Of a stretch of 64,000 nt of DNA, positions 43,544-52,515 are shown one piece after another. The position numbers were made by a program, and so were the translations under genes. Within the stretch, counting starts at the first letter, position 1. Every line of letters starts with the position of its first letter. This stretch comes from Ectopseudomonas guguanensis (GTDB lineage Bacteria; Pseudomonadota; Gammaproteobacteria; Pseudomonadales; Pseudomonadaceae): NCBI RefSeq assembly GCF_900104265.1, contig NZ_FNJJ01000001.1, positions 260,557 to 324,556 on the forward strand, read 5' to 3'. The notes beneath the pieces were generated by a model, which searched no databases, was not told the DNA's origin, and saw nothing but the letters and a program-made list of their open reading frames with translations.

Positions 43544-44002
43544 ATGCTGAAGAAACTGGCCCTTGCTGCCTTCGCATCCTCGCTGCTCATCGGCTGTGCA
43601 TCGGTCCCCATGGAAGACAAGCAAGCCTCTGCCGAAGCCAAGCGCTTTGCAGCACCCGCACCTGGTAATGCCGGTCTGTACATCTACCGCAACTCGGGCG
43701 TAGGTGGTTCGCTGAAGAAGGACATCTGGGTCGATGACAAGTGCATCGGCGAATCCGCGCCAAAGGTCTTCTTTTACGAACAGGTCAAGGGCGACATGGA
43801 GCACAAGATCTCCACCGAGTCCGAGTTTTCACCTAACGATCTGCTGGTCAAGACCGAAAGTGGCAAGAACTACTTCATCAAGCAATACATCAAGATGGGG
43901 GCATTCGTCGGTGGCGCCAACCTGAAGCTGGTCGACGAGAAGGAAGGCAAAGAAGACGTCGCGAAGCTGGAGATGGCCCGCAAAGGCAACTGTTCCAAAT
44001 AA
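43544..44002 (+). CDS. DUF2846 lipoprotein
   Basis: 152 residues with signal peptide and lipobox LLIGCAS (Cys 18). The mature domain GLYIYRNSGVGGSLKKDIWVDD then FFYEQVKGDMEHKISTES and YFIKQYIKMGAFVGGANLKLVD matches DUF2846, a PEGA-like fold in surface lipoproteins. Function unknown. Ends before a canonical terminator. Confidence 0.88.
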   Translation: MLKKLALAAFASSLLIGCASVPMEDKQASAEAKRFAAPAPGNAGLYIYRNSGVGGSLKKDIWVDDKCIGESAPKVFFYEQVKGDMEHKISTESEFSPNDLLVKTESGKNYFIKQYIKMGAFVGGANLKLVDEKEGKEDVAKLEMARKGNCSK

Positions 44003-44018
44003 GGCGACACGGAACACG

Positions 44019-44053
44019 AAGCCCCGGCATCGAGAGATACCGGGGCTTTTTTC
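44019..44053 (+). terminator. Rho-independent terminator
   Basis: AAGCCCCGG (44019-44027) pairs with CCGGGGCTT (44040-44048), followed by a T-run. It ends the DUF2846 gene and touches the stop of the convergent permease. Confidence 0.9.
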
Positions 44054-44054
44054 G

Positions 44055-45356
44055 TCAGAACAGGAAGGTCAGCGCCAGGTTGAACAGCATGGCGGCGACG
44101 AAGCCGATGGGAGCGGCGCGTAGCAGCAGTTGCGAGAACAACGTCGAGCGCGCCTTGTCATCGGTGCACGAGCCCAGCAGCAGGCTGCCACCCGAGGAGA
44201 ACGGCGAAATCGAGGTGGCCTGCGCACCAACCACGATGGCGACGAAGATGATCATCGGATCGATCGACATCGAAGCCGCCAGTGGCAGCACCATCGGGAA
44301 CAGCGCCGGCGTCACCACGCCCAGCGTGCTGGCGAAGATCGACATCAGGGCCGCCACCACGCCAAATGCCACTGGAACCATCAGCGGCGGAATGTTGCCG
44401 CCGATCCAGGACGCCAGCGCATCGATGGTGCCAGCCTTGATCGCGATCGAGATCAGCATGCCGACGCCGCAGATCATGATCAGCGTGGCCCAGGGCACGG
44501 AGGCGATGGCCTTGCGCTCGTCACCGAGCTTGAGCAGCAGTGCGATCACCGAGAACACGCTGGCGATCAGGCCGATATCCACCTTGCTGTTGACGAACCT
44601 GACCGTGGCGTTGTCCGGGAAGGCCAGCAGCGCCAGTGGCGCGGCGAGTACCAGTACCATCATCAGCAGCGTCAGCAACAGGGTCAGTTTCTGCTCGCGG
44701 TTGAAGGCTTCCGGCAGGTCGGCGGTGAGTACCGCATTCTTCAGGTTACGGCCATGGCCACCGAGGAAGACGAAGGCGGAAATCACCAGAACCGGAATGA
44801 TCGCTGTGCTGGCGAAGATCGCCAGGGCATTCACGAAGGCTTCGCTCTCGGGCATGCCGGCGCCGGTCATCAGGCCGCGGAAGATGATGCCGCTCTGGCT
44901 GGAAACGAAGTTGGCCCCGGCCAGCGCGCCGTAGTTCACTGCCATGCCACCGAGAATCAGGCTCATGCCGGTGCGCTGGCACAGCAGCAGGGTCAGCGGT
45001 GCCATGAAGGCCAGGACGGTGTAGTAACCGGCGCCCATGGCAGCGATCACCCCCGAGGTCAGCAAAATGGCATAGGGCAGCAGGTGCGGCACGCCACGGC
45101 AGCGATACAGCAGATGCCCGGCGAGTTTTTCCAGGGTGCCGTTGACGGTGGCGAAGCTGTAGAACAGGCAGACCGAGAAGATCACGAAGAAGATCTTCAG
45201 CGGCCACATGTTGATGATGTCGCCCGGGCTCAGACCCATGCCGAAGCAGCCGAGCAAATAGGCGAAGGCGATGGCGAAGAGGCCGATGTTGATCTTGGTG
45301 GTGTAACCCAGCGCGACAGCGAGAACGATCGCGGCGACGACGAGCAAGCTCATCAT
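44055..45356 (-). CDS. SLC13/MatC-like dicarboxylate permease
   Basis: 433 residues (ATGATG at 45356/45353, after AAGGAG). About 12 helices with MatC_N-type N-terminus and paired motifs VIAAMGAGYYTVLAFMAPL and ISPFSSGGSLLLGSCTDD, as in anion/dicarboxylate transporters. It follows the amidohydrolase after 40 bases on the same strand, so it probably imports that enzyme's substrate. Confidence 0.8.
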   Translation of the reverse strand: MMSLLVVAAIVLAVALGYTTKINIGLFAIAFAYLLGCFGMGLSPGDIINMWPLKIFFVIFSVCLFYSFATVNGTLEKLAGHLLYRCRGVPHLLPYAILLTSGVIAAMGAGYYTVLAFMAPLTLLLCQRTGMSLILGGMAVNYGALAGANFVSSQSGIIFRGLMTGAGMPESEAFVNALAIFASTAIIPVLVISAFVFLGGHGRNLKNAVLTADLPEAFNREQKLTLLLTLLMMVLVLAAPLALLAFPDNATVRFVNSKVDIGLIASVFSVIALLLKLGDERKAIASVPWATLIMICGVGMLISIAIKAGTIDALASWIGGNIPPLMVPVAFGVVAALMSIFASTLGVVTPALFPMVLPLAASMSIDPMIIFVAIVVGAQATSISPFSSGGSLLLGSCTDDKARSTLFSQLLLRAAPIGFVAAMLFNLALTFLF

Positions 45357-45396
45357 GATGGTTTGACTCCTTTTGTTGTTCTGATGTGAGCGACGG

Positions 45397-46227
45397 TTAC
45401 GCCGAGGCGAAACCGAACAGGGTTGCGGGGTTGTCCACCAGAACGCGACGGCGCTCCTCGGGGTCGGGTAAGAGGGCCTCGAGCAGCGCGAACTGCTGAT
45501 CGTAGCGGGTCTGCGACTCGAACTGGGTGTTGGGCCAGTCGCTGCCCCAGAGGAAGCGGCCGATACCGCCACAGGCCTCGCGCAGGCGCGCCTCGATGGC
45601 CTGGGCTCGGGCCAGGTCGGACTGGCTGCGGTAGGCTGCCGACAGCTTGATCCACACTGGCGCCTGGCCGAGCAGAGCGAAGAAGGCGTCATGCTGACCA
45701 TCGTCCAGCTGCACGCTCGGTGCCGGCAGGCCGAAGTGATCGATCACCACCGTCACCCCTGCTTCAAGGATCTCCGGCACGATCAGCGCCAGATCGCCGA
45801 AGCCGCGCTGAATCTCCACCTGCCAGCCACGCTGCGCCAGGCGCCGGAACAGGCCATTCCAGGCCGGCCCGGTGTAGTCCTCCAGCACCTTGCCGATGAG
45901 GTTCAGGCGCACACCCACTACCCCGGCCGCGGCCAGTTCGTCCAGTTCGGCATCGCTGATCTGCGCCTCGACTACCGCTACGCCGCGCAAGCGCTCGGGG
46001 AAGCGCTGCAACGCCTCGACCATGAATTGGTTATCGGTGCCGAGAAAGCTCGGCTGGATGAGCACGCCATGAGACAGGCCGCAGGCATCCAGGTGGGCGA
46101 GATACTGCTCCACGGTGGCGTCATAGCTGGGGCTATAGCGGCGCCCGGGAACCATGGGCAGGTCCCGGCGAAAGATATGGGCATGGGTGTCGATGCCGGT
46201 GATACCGGCATAAGGCAGGGACGTCAC
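45397..46227 (-). CDS. Amidohydrolase 2 family enzyme (LigI-like)
   Basis: 276 residues from a GTG start. Metal-dependent hydrolase fold with IDTHAHIF at the N-terminus, VIDHFGLP in the middle and FLWGSDWPNTQF near the C-terminus (the catalytic aspartate). The nearest named relative is 2-pyrone-4,6-dicarboxylate lactonase LigI; a dicarboxylic lactone or related compound is a plausible substrate, matching the dicarboxylate-type permease next to it. Divergent from a GntR regulator. Confidence 0.82.
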   Translation of the reverse strand: MTSLPYAGITGIDTHAHIFRRDLPMVPGRRYSPSYDATVEQYLAHLDACGLSHGVLIQPSFLGTDNQFMVEALQRFPERLRGVAVVEAQISDAELDELAAAGVVGVRLNLIGKVLEDYTGPAWNGLFRRLAQRGWQVEIQRGFGDLALIVPEILEAGVTVVIDHFGLPAPSVQLDDGQHDAFFALLGQAPVWIKLSAAYRSQSDLARAQAIEARLREACGGIGRFLWGSDWPNTQFESQTRYDQQFALLEALLPDPEERRRVLVDNPATLFGFASA

Positions 46228-46287
46228 GAAGCGATCACCTCTGTCGTTCTTGTTCGAGCTGCTCTTGAGGCAGCCATTTATACAAAC

Positions 46288-46319
46288 ATACAGTCATATA
46301 TATGAATAGATGACTGTAT
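46288..46319. promoter_or_regulatory. GntR operator candidate
   Basis: ATACAGTCAT (46288-46297) and ATGACTGTAT (46310-46319) form a perfect 10-bp inverted repeat with a 12-base AT-rich spacer, centred between the divergent amidohydrolase and GntR starts. It is the natural site for autoregulation and repression of both directions. Confidence 0.7.
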
Positions 46320-46394
46320 AGATAGAGTTCCAGTGCTGTCAACGCACCCGCCGGTGGTAAAGTGACGGCCGGTCGAATTGCGGATTTGAGGTTT

Positions 46395-47132
46395 ATGAGC
46401 ACCACGGCACTGGGACAGGACGAACGCCTGCCGCTGTATCAGCGGCTACGCGACGAGATGCTGGGCAAGATTGCCGCAGGCGAATGGCTCCCCGGCGAGG
46501 CCATTCCCACCGAAGCGGAGCTGACCCGCCAGTACGGTGTGGCCGTAGGCACGGTGCGCAAGGCGGTGGAAACCCTGGTTGCCGAGGGGCTGCTGCTGCG
46601 CGCGCAGGGTCGCGGTACCTTCGTGCGGCGGCCGAACTTCGATGGATCGCTGTTTCGCTTCTTCCGTCAGGTCAGCGCCAACGGCCAGTCGCAGGTGCCA
46701 CAAAGCCGCATCCTCGGATGCCGCCTCGAGCCCGCAGACGCGGCAGCACGCCAGGCATTGCAACTGGCGGAAGGCGAACGCTGCGTCTTCCTCCAGCGCC
46801 TGCGCCTGATCGACGGCCGTCCGCTGTTCCACGAGCGCATCTGGCTACCGGCTTCACGCTTTGGCGCGCTGCTGGATCTGGCGCCGGAGGACTTCCCGCC
46901 CCTGCTTTATCCACTCTACGAGCAGCACTGCGGCCAGCGCATCGCATCGGCAAAGGAGACCCTCACGGTTTCTGCCGCCGATGCCGAGCTAGCGGCCATT
47001 CTCGATGTCGCCGAGGCCAGCCCGAGCGTGGTGATCGAACGAACCGCACTGGGCTATGACCGCACCCCGCTGGAATATCGCCTGTCGCGCGCGGCAGCGG
47101 AAAACTTCCGCTATCAGGTGGAAATCAGCTAA
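46395..47132 (+). CDS. GntR/HutC-family transcriptional regulator
   Basis: 245 residues from MSTTALGQDERLPLYQ. N-terminal winged HTH (GEAIPTEAELTRQYGVAVGT, VRKAVETLVAEGLLLRAQGRGTFV) and C-terminal UTRA ligand domain. Divergent from the amidohydrolase-permease unit with a palindromic operator in the gap. The ligand is probably the imported acid. Confidence 0.9.
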   Translation: MSTTALGQDERLPLYQRLRDEMLGKIAAGEWLPGEAIPTEAELTRQYGVAVGTVRKAVETLVAEGLLLRAQGRGTFVRRPNFDGSLFRFFRQVSANGQSQVPQSRILGCRLEPADAAARQALQLAEGERCVFLQRLRLIDGRPLFHERIWLPASRFGALLDLAPEDFPPLLYPLYEQHCGQRIASAKETLTVSAADAELAAILDVAEASPSVVIERTALGYDRTPLEYRLSRAAAENFRYQVEIS

Positions 47133-47158
47133 CGACTTCCGTCCGCCAGATGCAGCAC

Positions 47159-47176
47159 GCCCGGGCAAGCCCGGGC
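47159..47176 (+). terminator. Hairpin after the GntR gene
   Basis: GCCCGGGC-AA-GCCCGGGC, perfect 8-bp arms; a second hairpin GGCTCGC/GCGAGCC lies at 47191-47218. Between convergent genes. Confidence 0.45.
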
Positions 47177-47228
47177 GCGAACAATAGCGTGGCTCGCCCC
47201 TATCAGGAGAAGCGAGCCCGACCAGGCG

Positions 47229-48539
47229 CTAGAACATGCCCAGCGCCCAGGCGGCGCCGAACAGCACCAGTGAGAAGCCCCACATCCACCACAGCGAGTA
47301 GCGGATGTGCCGGCCCAGGTCCAGCCCGGCCAGCCCCAGTGCCAGCCACAACGCCGGCGAGAACGGGCTGATGAAGGTGCCGATGATGTTGCCGATGGTC
47401 AGCGCATAGACCACGCTGGCCGGCTCCACGCCCTGGCCACCGACCACTTCCAGGGTCACCGGCAGCAGGCCGAAGTAGTAGGCGTCGGTGCTCAGCATCA
47501 GCTCCATCGGCAGGCCGAACAGACCGAGCACGATATGCATCTGCCCCACCAGCGGCGCGGGCAGCACGCCGGCCAGGTCCTTGGCGATGGAGGTGAGCAT
47601 GCCGGTGCCGGTGAAGATGCCGAGCATCGAGCCCGCCGCCAGGATGATCATGCCCATGCTCAAGGCAGCCGGTGCATGGGCCGAGATGCGCTGCATCTGT
47701 GCCTTGCCGCCCGGATAGTTGATCAGCAGCGCCAGGCACAGGCCGATCATGAAGATGTAGCCGGCCGGCAGTACGCCGGAGAACAGCGACACCAGCACCG
47801 CGAGGAACAACGCGGCATTGGCCCAGAGCAAACGCGGACGCTCCAGCTCGCGCTCCTCGGCGCTCGGCTCGTGCAGGTCACTGGCGGTTTCCACCAGCAC
47901 GCCTTCGTCGCCGGCCTTGCCTGCGGCGATACGGCGCTGCTCGCGCCAACCCAGCAGCGCGGCCAGGGCGATCAGCAGCACCACGCCGACGCCCTGGATG
48001 GTGATCAGCGGCCGCCACAGCTCGGTGACTTCGATGCCGGTCACCGCCGAGGCACGCCCCAAGGGCCCGGCCCAGGGCAGCATGTTGAAGATGCCGGCAC
48101 CGAGCGCCAGCAGCAGAAGCATCAGGTAGGGGCTCATGCGCAGCTGCTTGTACAGCGGCAGCAGCGCAGGAATGGTCAGCAGGAAGGTGGTGGCGCCGGC
48201 ACCGTCGAGATGCGCCAGCATGCCGATGATGGCCGTGGCCACGGTCACGGCGATGACGTTGCCGCGGGTCAGGCGCACCATGCCGCCGATCAGCGGGCGG
48301 AACAGGCCGGTGTCCTGCAACACGCCGAAGAAGGTGATGGCGAAGACGAACATGGTGGCGATCGCGGTTACCCGGCCGACGCCATCGGTGAAGAATCCGG
48401 AAATCGCCTCCGGGCCGAAACCCGCAGCCAGGGCGCCGAGCAGCGGCACCACGATCAAGGGCAGAACAGGCGACATGCGCCCGATGAGCAGCAGCACAAC
48501 CAGGCTGCAAATGGTCAACAGGCCGATCAGAGTCAACAA
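47229..48539 (-). CDS. CitMHS-type citrate/metal transporter
   Basis: 436 residues from TTG 48539, with GGAG seven bases before. About 11 helices. CitMHS-type motifs: HLDGAGATTFLLTIPALLPL and FTGTGMLTSIAKDLAGVLP, with the later STDAYYFGLLPV. It takes up citrate complexed to a divalent metal. No citrate sensor genes are adjacent. Convergent with the GntR gene. Confidence 0.85.
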   Translation of the reverse strand: MLTLIGLLTICSLVVLLLIGRMSPVLPLIVVPLLGALAAGFGPEAISGFFTDGVGRVTAIATMFVFAITFFGVLQDTGLFRPLIGGMVRLTRGNVIAVTVATAIIGMLAHLDGAGATTFLLTIPALLPLYKQLRMSPYLMLLLLALGAGIFNMLPWAGPLGRASAVTGIEVTELWRPLITIQGVGVVLLIALAALLGWREQRRIAAGKAGDEGVLVETASDLHEPSAEERELERPRLLWANAALFLAVLVSLFSGVLPAGYIFMIGLCLALLINYPGGKAQMQRISAHAPAALSMGMIILAAGSMLGIFTGTGMLTSIAKDLAGVLPAPLVGQMHIVLGLFGLPMELMLSTDAYYFGLLPVTLEVVGGQGVEPASVVYALTIGNIIGTFISPFSPALWLALGLAGLDLGRHIRYSLWWMWGFSLVLFGAAWALGMF

Positions 48540-48893
48540 ACCGCTTCTCCTCTTTTTCTTGTAGATCGCACAAAAGGCGCGCGCGGAGGCTAAGACCTCA
48601 ACCTTTCAATAACCTTTAAGGGCGTCATGCAGGTCCAGGGAAGTGTCAGGGGATATGTCGTTCGATCAAGGGCCTGCCCAGATGTTCAAGCGCGGGCCGC
48701 GTCAGGCTTGCACCGCCCGGCTCGCATGAGCCAGACAGGCAATGCACTAGCTACGCGGGCGTTCTGCAGATTGACGGCGCTGTCGAAAGGCGGCGCTGCG
48801 CAGGCCACGGACGCTCGGCAGGCTCACCACGAAATCGCTGCCTCCTCAGGTGCGCAAGCTGTGCACGGCCAGACGCAGCGGCATTCCCGTGGG
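48540..48893. other. 354-base gap between the citrate transporter and arsJ genes
   Basis: I see no gene, palindrome longer than 8 bp or repeat family in it. The left end holds the leader and ribosome site of the CitMHS gene. The right end is the region past the arsJ stop. No frame has start, ribosome site and plausible protein. Confidence 0.5.
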
Positions 48894-50120
48894 TCAGCGC
48901 GTCGGCTGCATGCCGTGCCTGGGCAAGGCGATGGAAATCAGCGCAGCGGCGAGCACGAAGGCGCTGGAAACCCACAGGCAGGCCTCCAGGCCATGGGCCT
49001 GAAACACCCAGCCCGAGAGCAGCGTGCCGATCAGCCGCCCCAGCGCGTTGGACATGTAGTAGAAGCCTACGTCCAGCGATACGCCGTCTTCCTTGGCGTA
49101 GCTGACGATCAGGTAGCTGTGCAGCGAGGAATTCACCGCGAACAGCACGCCGAACAGCAGCAGGCCGCCAAGCAAGACCGCCTGCGCCGACCAGCCGGCG
49201 CCCAGGCCCAGGGCGATCAGCGCCGGCAGCCCCGCCAGCGATGCCGCCCAGAGGAACGCGGCGCGGCCGTCCGGCACATGTCCGCTTTGCTTGCCAGTGA
49301 TACGCGGGGCAACTGATTGCACGACGCCGTAACCGATCACCCAGCTGGCGAGAAAGCCGCCGACCAGCCAGAAGTCCCAGCCCAATACCGAGCTCAGGTA
49401 CACCGGCAGCGCCACCACGAACCAGACGTCGCGCGCACCGAAGAGAAACAGCCGGGCAGCCGAGAGGATGTTGATCGCCCTGCTCTTGGAGAGCATGTCG
49501 CGAAACTTCGGCTTGGCCTTGGCCCTGCCCAGATCCTTTTTCAGCAGCACCAGGCTGGCCAGCCAGATCAGCGCCAGCGCGGCGGCCATGGCCAGCACCG
49601 CGCCGTTAAAGCCAAGCACGGCGAGCAGCGCGCCACCGAGGAAGAAACCCACGCCCTTGAGCGCATTCTTCGAGCCGGTGAGGATGGCCACCCACTTGTA
49701 CAGCGTGCCCTGCTGAGTGTCCGGCACCAGGAGCTTGATCGAGCTCTTGGCGCTCATCTTGTTCAGATCCTTGGCGATACCGGACAACGCCTGCGCCGCC
49801 ATGACCCAGGGCACCGTCAACCAGGCGGCCGGCACGGTGAGCATCAACAGCGCCAGCACCTGCATGCCCAGGCCGATGTTCATGGTGCGATTGAGCCCCA
49901 GCCGCGCGCCCAGGTAACCGCCCACCAGGTTGGTGACCACGCCGAAGATCTCGTAGAACAGAAACAGCGCGGCGATCTGCAGCGGCGTGTAGCCGAGACT
50001 GTGAAAGTGCAGCACCACCAGCATGCGCAGGGAGCCGTCGGTAAGGGTAAAGGCCCAGTAGTTGCCGGTTACCAGGAGGTACTGGCGGACTTCCGGAGAG
50101 AGTCGTGCAAGGGCGTGCAT
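48894..50120 (-). CDS. arsJ: Organoarsenical efflux MFS transporter ArsJ
   Basis: 408 residues, 12 helices. ArsJ-type sequence: VTGNYWAFTLTDGSLRMLVVL at the first helix, LGYTPLQIAALFLFYEIFGV, and AKDLNKMSAKSSIKLLVP in the central loop. ArsJ exports 1-arseno-3-phosphoglycerate made from arsenate by GAPDH, whose gene is next to it upstream. They are separated by a 183-base gap that contains an inverted REP pair. Confidence 0.93.
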   Translation of the reverse strand: MHALARLSPEVRQYLLVTGNYWAFTLTDGSLRMLVVLHFHSLGYTPLQIAALFLFYEIFGVVTNLVGGYLGARLGLNRTMNIGLGMQVLALLMLTVPAAWLTVPWVMAAQALSGIAKDLNKMSAKSSIKLLVPDTQQGTLYKWVAILTGSKNALKGVGFFLGGALLAVLGFNGAVLAMAAALALIWLASLVLLKKDLGRAKAKPKFRDMLSKSRAINILSAARLFLFGARDVWFVVALPVYLSSVLGWDFWLVGGFLASWVIGYGVVQSVAPRITGKQSGHVPDGRAAFLWAASLAGLPALIALGLGAGWSAQAVLLGGLLLFGVLFAVNSSLHSYLIVSYAKEDGVSLDVGFYYMSNALGRLIGTLLSGWVFQAHGLEACLWVSSAFVLAAALISIALPRHGMQPTR

Positions 50121-50160
50121 GGCGTGATTTCCTGATCAGGCGTTATGGCTGGCCTCAAGC

Positions 50161-50300
50161 GTAGGGTGCGCCGCGCGCACCATGGCGGCCCCTGAAGGGA
50201 TGCGGACAAGCCGATGATTCGCCCCAGGCAGCAGGAAGGACGCGCCATAAGCCTGTCCTTCCCATGCGCTGCGCTGGCTGGTGCGCACGGCGCACCCTAC
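50161..50300. repeat. Inverted REP family-C pair inside the ars operon
   Basis: Arms 50161-50181 (GTAGGGTGCGCCGCGCGCAC..) and 50280-50300 are inverse with one mismatch, 98 bases apart, between the GAPDH stop and arsJ start. Confidence 0.85.
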
Positions 50301-50303
50301 GAA

Positions 50304-51308
50304 TCAGCCGGCCTGGCCGACCAGGCGCGCCAGCTCTACCGCGCGGTTGGCATAGCCCCACTCGTTGTCGTACCAGGCATAGATTTTCACCTGAGTGCCG
50401 GCCACCACCATGGTCGACAGCGCATCGACGATGGACGAGCGCGGATCGGTGCGGTAGTCGATGGACACCAGCGGGCGCTCCTCGTAACCCAGGATGTTCT
50501 TCAGCGGGCCATCAGCGGCCGCCTTGAGCAGCGCGTTGACCTCCTCGGCGGTGGTGGCACGCTCGACCTCGAACACGCAATCGGTCAGCGAGGCGTTGGC
50601 CAGCGGCACGCGCACGGCATGGCCGTTCAACTTGCCGCGCAGCTCGGGGAAGATCTCGGCAATCGCCGTGGCAGAACCGGTGGTGGTCGGAATCAGGCTC
50701 ATACCCGAGGCGCGGGCGCGACGCAGGTCCTTGTGCGGCGTATCGAGGATGCTCTGGGTGTTGGTCAGGTCGTGGATGGTGGTGATCGAGCCGTGGCGAA
50801 TGCCCAGCGCCTCGTGGATCACCTTGACCACCGGCGCCAGGCAGTTGGTGGTGCAGGACGCCGCGGTGACGATGCGATGCTGCGCCGGGTCGAACAGGTG
50901 CTGGTTGACGCCCATCACCACGTTCAGCGCGCCCTGCTCCTTGACCGGCGCGCAGACCACCACACGCCCCACGCCCTGCTGCAGATAGTCCTGCAGCACA
51001 GCGACCGTCTTCATCTTGCCGCTGGCCTCGAGCACCAGGTCGCAGCCGCTCCAGTCGGTGTCGGCGATGGCCTTGTTGGCGCTCACCTTGATGCGCTTGC
51101 CATCGATCACCAGGCAATCGCCCTCGCTGCCCGCCTCATGCTGCCAGCGGCCGTGTACCGAGTCGAAATTGAGCAGATGCGCATGGGTGGCGGCGTCGCC
51201 AGCAGGGTCGTTGATCTGCACGAACTCCAGCTCGGGCCAGTTCCAGGCGGCGCGCAGGGCCAGACGGCCAATGCGGCCAAAACCGTTGATGCCTACTTTG
51301 ATGCTCAT
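50304..51308 (-). CDS. gapdh: Glyceraldehyde-3-phosphate dehydrogenase of the ars operon
   Basis: 334 residues from [23 protein letters not shown]-binding Rossmann domain and catalytic Cys152 in [17 protein letters not shown]. It lies between an ArsC-ArsR fusion and arsJ, the known gapdh-arsJ arrangement, where the enzyme uses arsenate in place of phosphate to form 1-arseno-3-phosphoglycerate. It is therefore a resistance paralogue, probably besides a housekeeping gap gene elsewhere. Confidence 0.93.
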   Translation of the reverse strand: MSIKVGINGFGRIGRLALRAAWNWPELEFVQINDPAGDAATHAHLLNFDSVHGRWQHEAGSEGDCLVIDGKRIKVSANKAIADTDWSGCDLVLEASGKMKTVAVLQDYLQQGVGRVVVCAPVKEQGALNVVMGVNQHLFDPAQHRIVTAASCTTNCLAPVVKVIHEALGIRHGSITTIHDLTNTQSILDTPHKDLRRARASGMSLIPTTTGSATAIAEIFPELRGKLNGHAVRVPLANASLTDCVFEVERATTAEEVNALLKAAADGPLKNILGYEERPLVSIDYRTDPRSSIVDALSTMVVAGTQVKIYAWYDNEWGYANRAVELARLVGQAG

Positions 51309-51322
51309 GTCGAATGCCTCTG

Positions 51323-51493
51323 TCAGTGGGTCGCGTCGAACTGGTTGATCCAGTTGAGATGTGCGGGATGCTGGATGGCCTTGGGCCGCAGTGCCTGCAC
51401 CAGGGCGATGATTGGCACCTGCAATACGTCGTCGGGATCGGTCCGGCCCCGGGGTGGATCGATACGCACTGGCGCTGGCCATGAGTGCCGCAT
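51323..51493 (-). CDS. Small 56-aa ORF in the ars operon
   Basis: ATG 51493 lies three bases after the stop of the ArsC-ArsR gene, and the TGA (51325-51323) is 14 bases before the GAPDH ATG, so it exactly fills the gap. The product begins [20 protein letters not shown] and ends [14 protein letters not shown]. No signal peptide or membrane helix; the N-terminal half is proline/arginine rich and the C-terminal half looks helical. I do not recognise it. No strong ribosome site is visible, so it may be coupled to upstream translation. Confidence 0.5.
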   Translation of the reverse strand: MRHSWPAPVRIDPPRGRTDPDDVLQVPIIALVQALRPKAIQHPAHLNWINQFDATH

Positions 51494-51496
51494 GGC

Positions 51497-52273
51497 TCAA
51501 TCGCAGAGCGGCTTGCGCCCAGGACGGTCGCGCATCTGCCACAGGCGCTGCACGTCCGGGCGCAGCCATTCGGCATTGCTGTCCAGGGTGCGCTTGAGCA
51601 CATCCCTGACCCATTCGGGCAACTGCGGATGCAGGCGGTAATAGACCCATTGGCCATTACGCCGGTCTTCCAGCAGAGCGCAACTGCGCAATAATGCCAG
51701 GTGCCGGGAAATCTTCGGCTGAGCCTCTTCCAACGCGGCGGTCAGCTCGCAGACACACAGATCCTGCTCGAGGGTTACGAGCATGGCGATACGCGCACGC
51801 GTTTCATCGGCCAGGCACTTGAACAGCTCGGTGGGGGCCATGGCATCGGGGTCGCCACTGGCCGGCTTGCTCTTGATCAGCACGAACATCTTTATCCGTT
51901 CGTGGATCTCGTGCAGCGTCTTGCGATAGGCCTCCTTCTGCGCGCTGGCCGCCGGGTCCTCGAAGTTCCAGGCGATGTATTCACCGGTGCCGGGGAGCGC
52001 CAGGCACTCCAGTGCCGACTTGTCGCACAGGGTGATCACATAGTCGAACGGCTCGCCCGCCACCTGCTCGACCGACTTGCTGAACAGCCCTTCGGTGGAA
52101 ACGCCCAACTGCTCCAATGCATTGCGTGTACGCGGGTCAACCTCGGTGGGCGCGGTGCCTGCGCTGAATGCCTCGAAGTGTTCCGGGTCGGTGTGGCGCA
52201 GCAGCGCCTCGGCCATCTGCGAACGCGACGAGTTGGCCACGCAGAGGAACAGGACACGCTTTTTCTGGCTCAT
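51497..52273 (-). CDS. ArsC-ArsR fusion: arsenate reductase plus arsenite-responsive repressor
   Basis: 258 residues. N-terminal thioredoxin-coupled ArsC domain of LMW-phosphatase fold with the P-loop CVANSSRS (Cys11, Arg17) and the resolving pair Cys83 and Cys90 ([10 protein letters not shown]). After a linker at about 135-145, the ArsR winged HTH carries the arsenite site LCVCEL (Cys173, Cys175) and [17 protein letters not shown]. One polypeptide thus reduces As(V) and senses the As(III) product. It heads the operon with GAPDH and arsJ. Confidence 0.93.
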   Translation of the reverse strand: MSQKKRVLFLCVANSSRSQMAEALLRHTDPEHFEAFSAGTAPTEVDPRTRNALEQLGVSTEGLFSKSVEQVAGEPFDYVITLCDKSALECLALPGTGEYIAWNFEDPAASAQKEAYRKTLHEIHERIKMFVLIKSKPASGDPDAMAPTELFKCLADETRARIAMLVTLEQDLCVCELTAALEEAQPKISRHLALLRSCALLEDRRNGQWVYYRLHPQLPEWVRDVLKRTLDSNAEWLRPDVQRLWQMRDRPGRKPLCD

Positions 52274-52301
52274 GCGGTTATCCGTCGAAGATGCACAGGA
52301 G

Positions 52302-52327
52302 CGAATATATTGATTTCCATATATTCG
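52302..52327. promoter_or_regulatory. ArsR operator candidate
   Basis: CGAATATAT (52302-52310) and ATATATTCG (52319-52327) are perfect inverse arms with an 8-base spacer, 29 bases upstream of the fusion gene. A third half-site CGAATAT lies at 52334-52340. AT-rich inverted repeats of this size are typical ArsR targets. Confidence 0.7.
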
Positions 52328-52479
52328 GTAAAGCGAATATGCGGAGTGCGTTCACCAACGACGAGGAAGGACAGCGAAGTCGAGGTACCGGTGGTGCTCG
52401 ACCGTCACGGCGGACGCTCGCCGCTTGCGTCAAGCTCGGTTCTCATGGCGCTGGGCCTTGAGCGGCCCGCTCAGTTGCA

Positions 52480-52510
52480 GGGCGGGCTGATCAGACCACA
52501 GCGCCCGCCC
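52480..52510 (-). terminator. Hairpin after the DUF3087 gene
   Basis: GGGCGGG (52480-52486) pairs with CCCGCCC (52504-52510), six bases beyond the stop. Confidence 0.4.
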
Positions 52511-52515
52511 ACGGC

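Noticed and set aside
48751..48975. Small minus-strand ORF past the arsJ stop
   Set aside because: Overlaps arsJ out of frame, no ribosome site, arginine-rich shadow composition.
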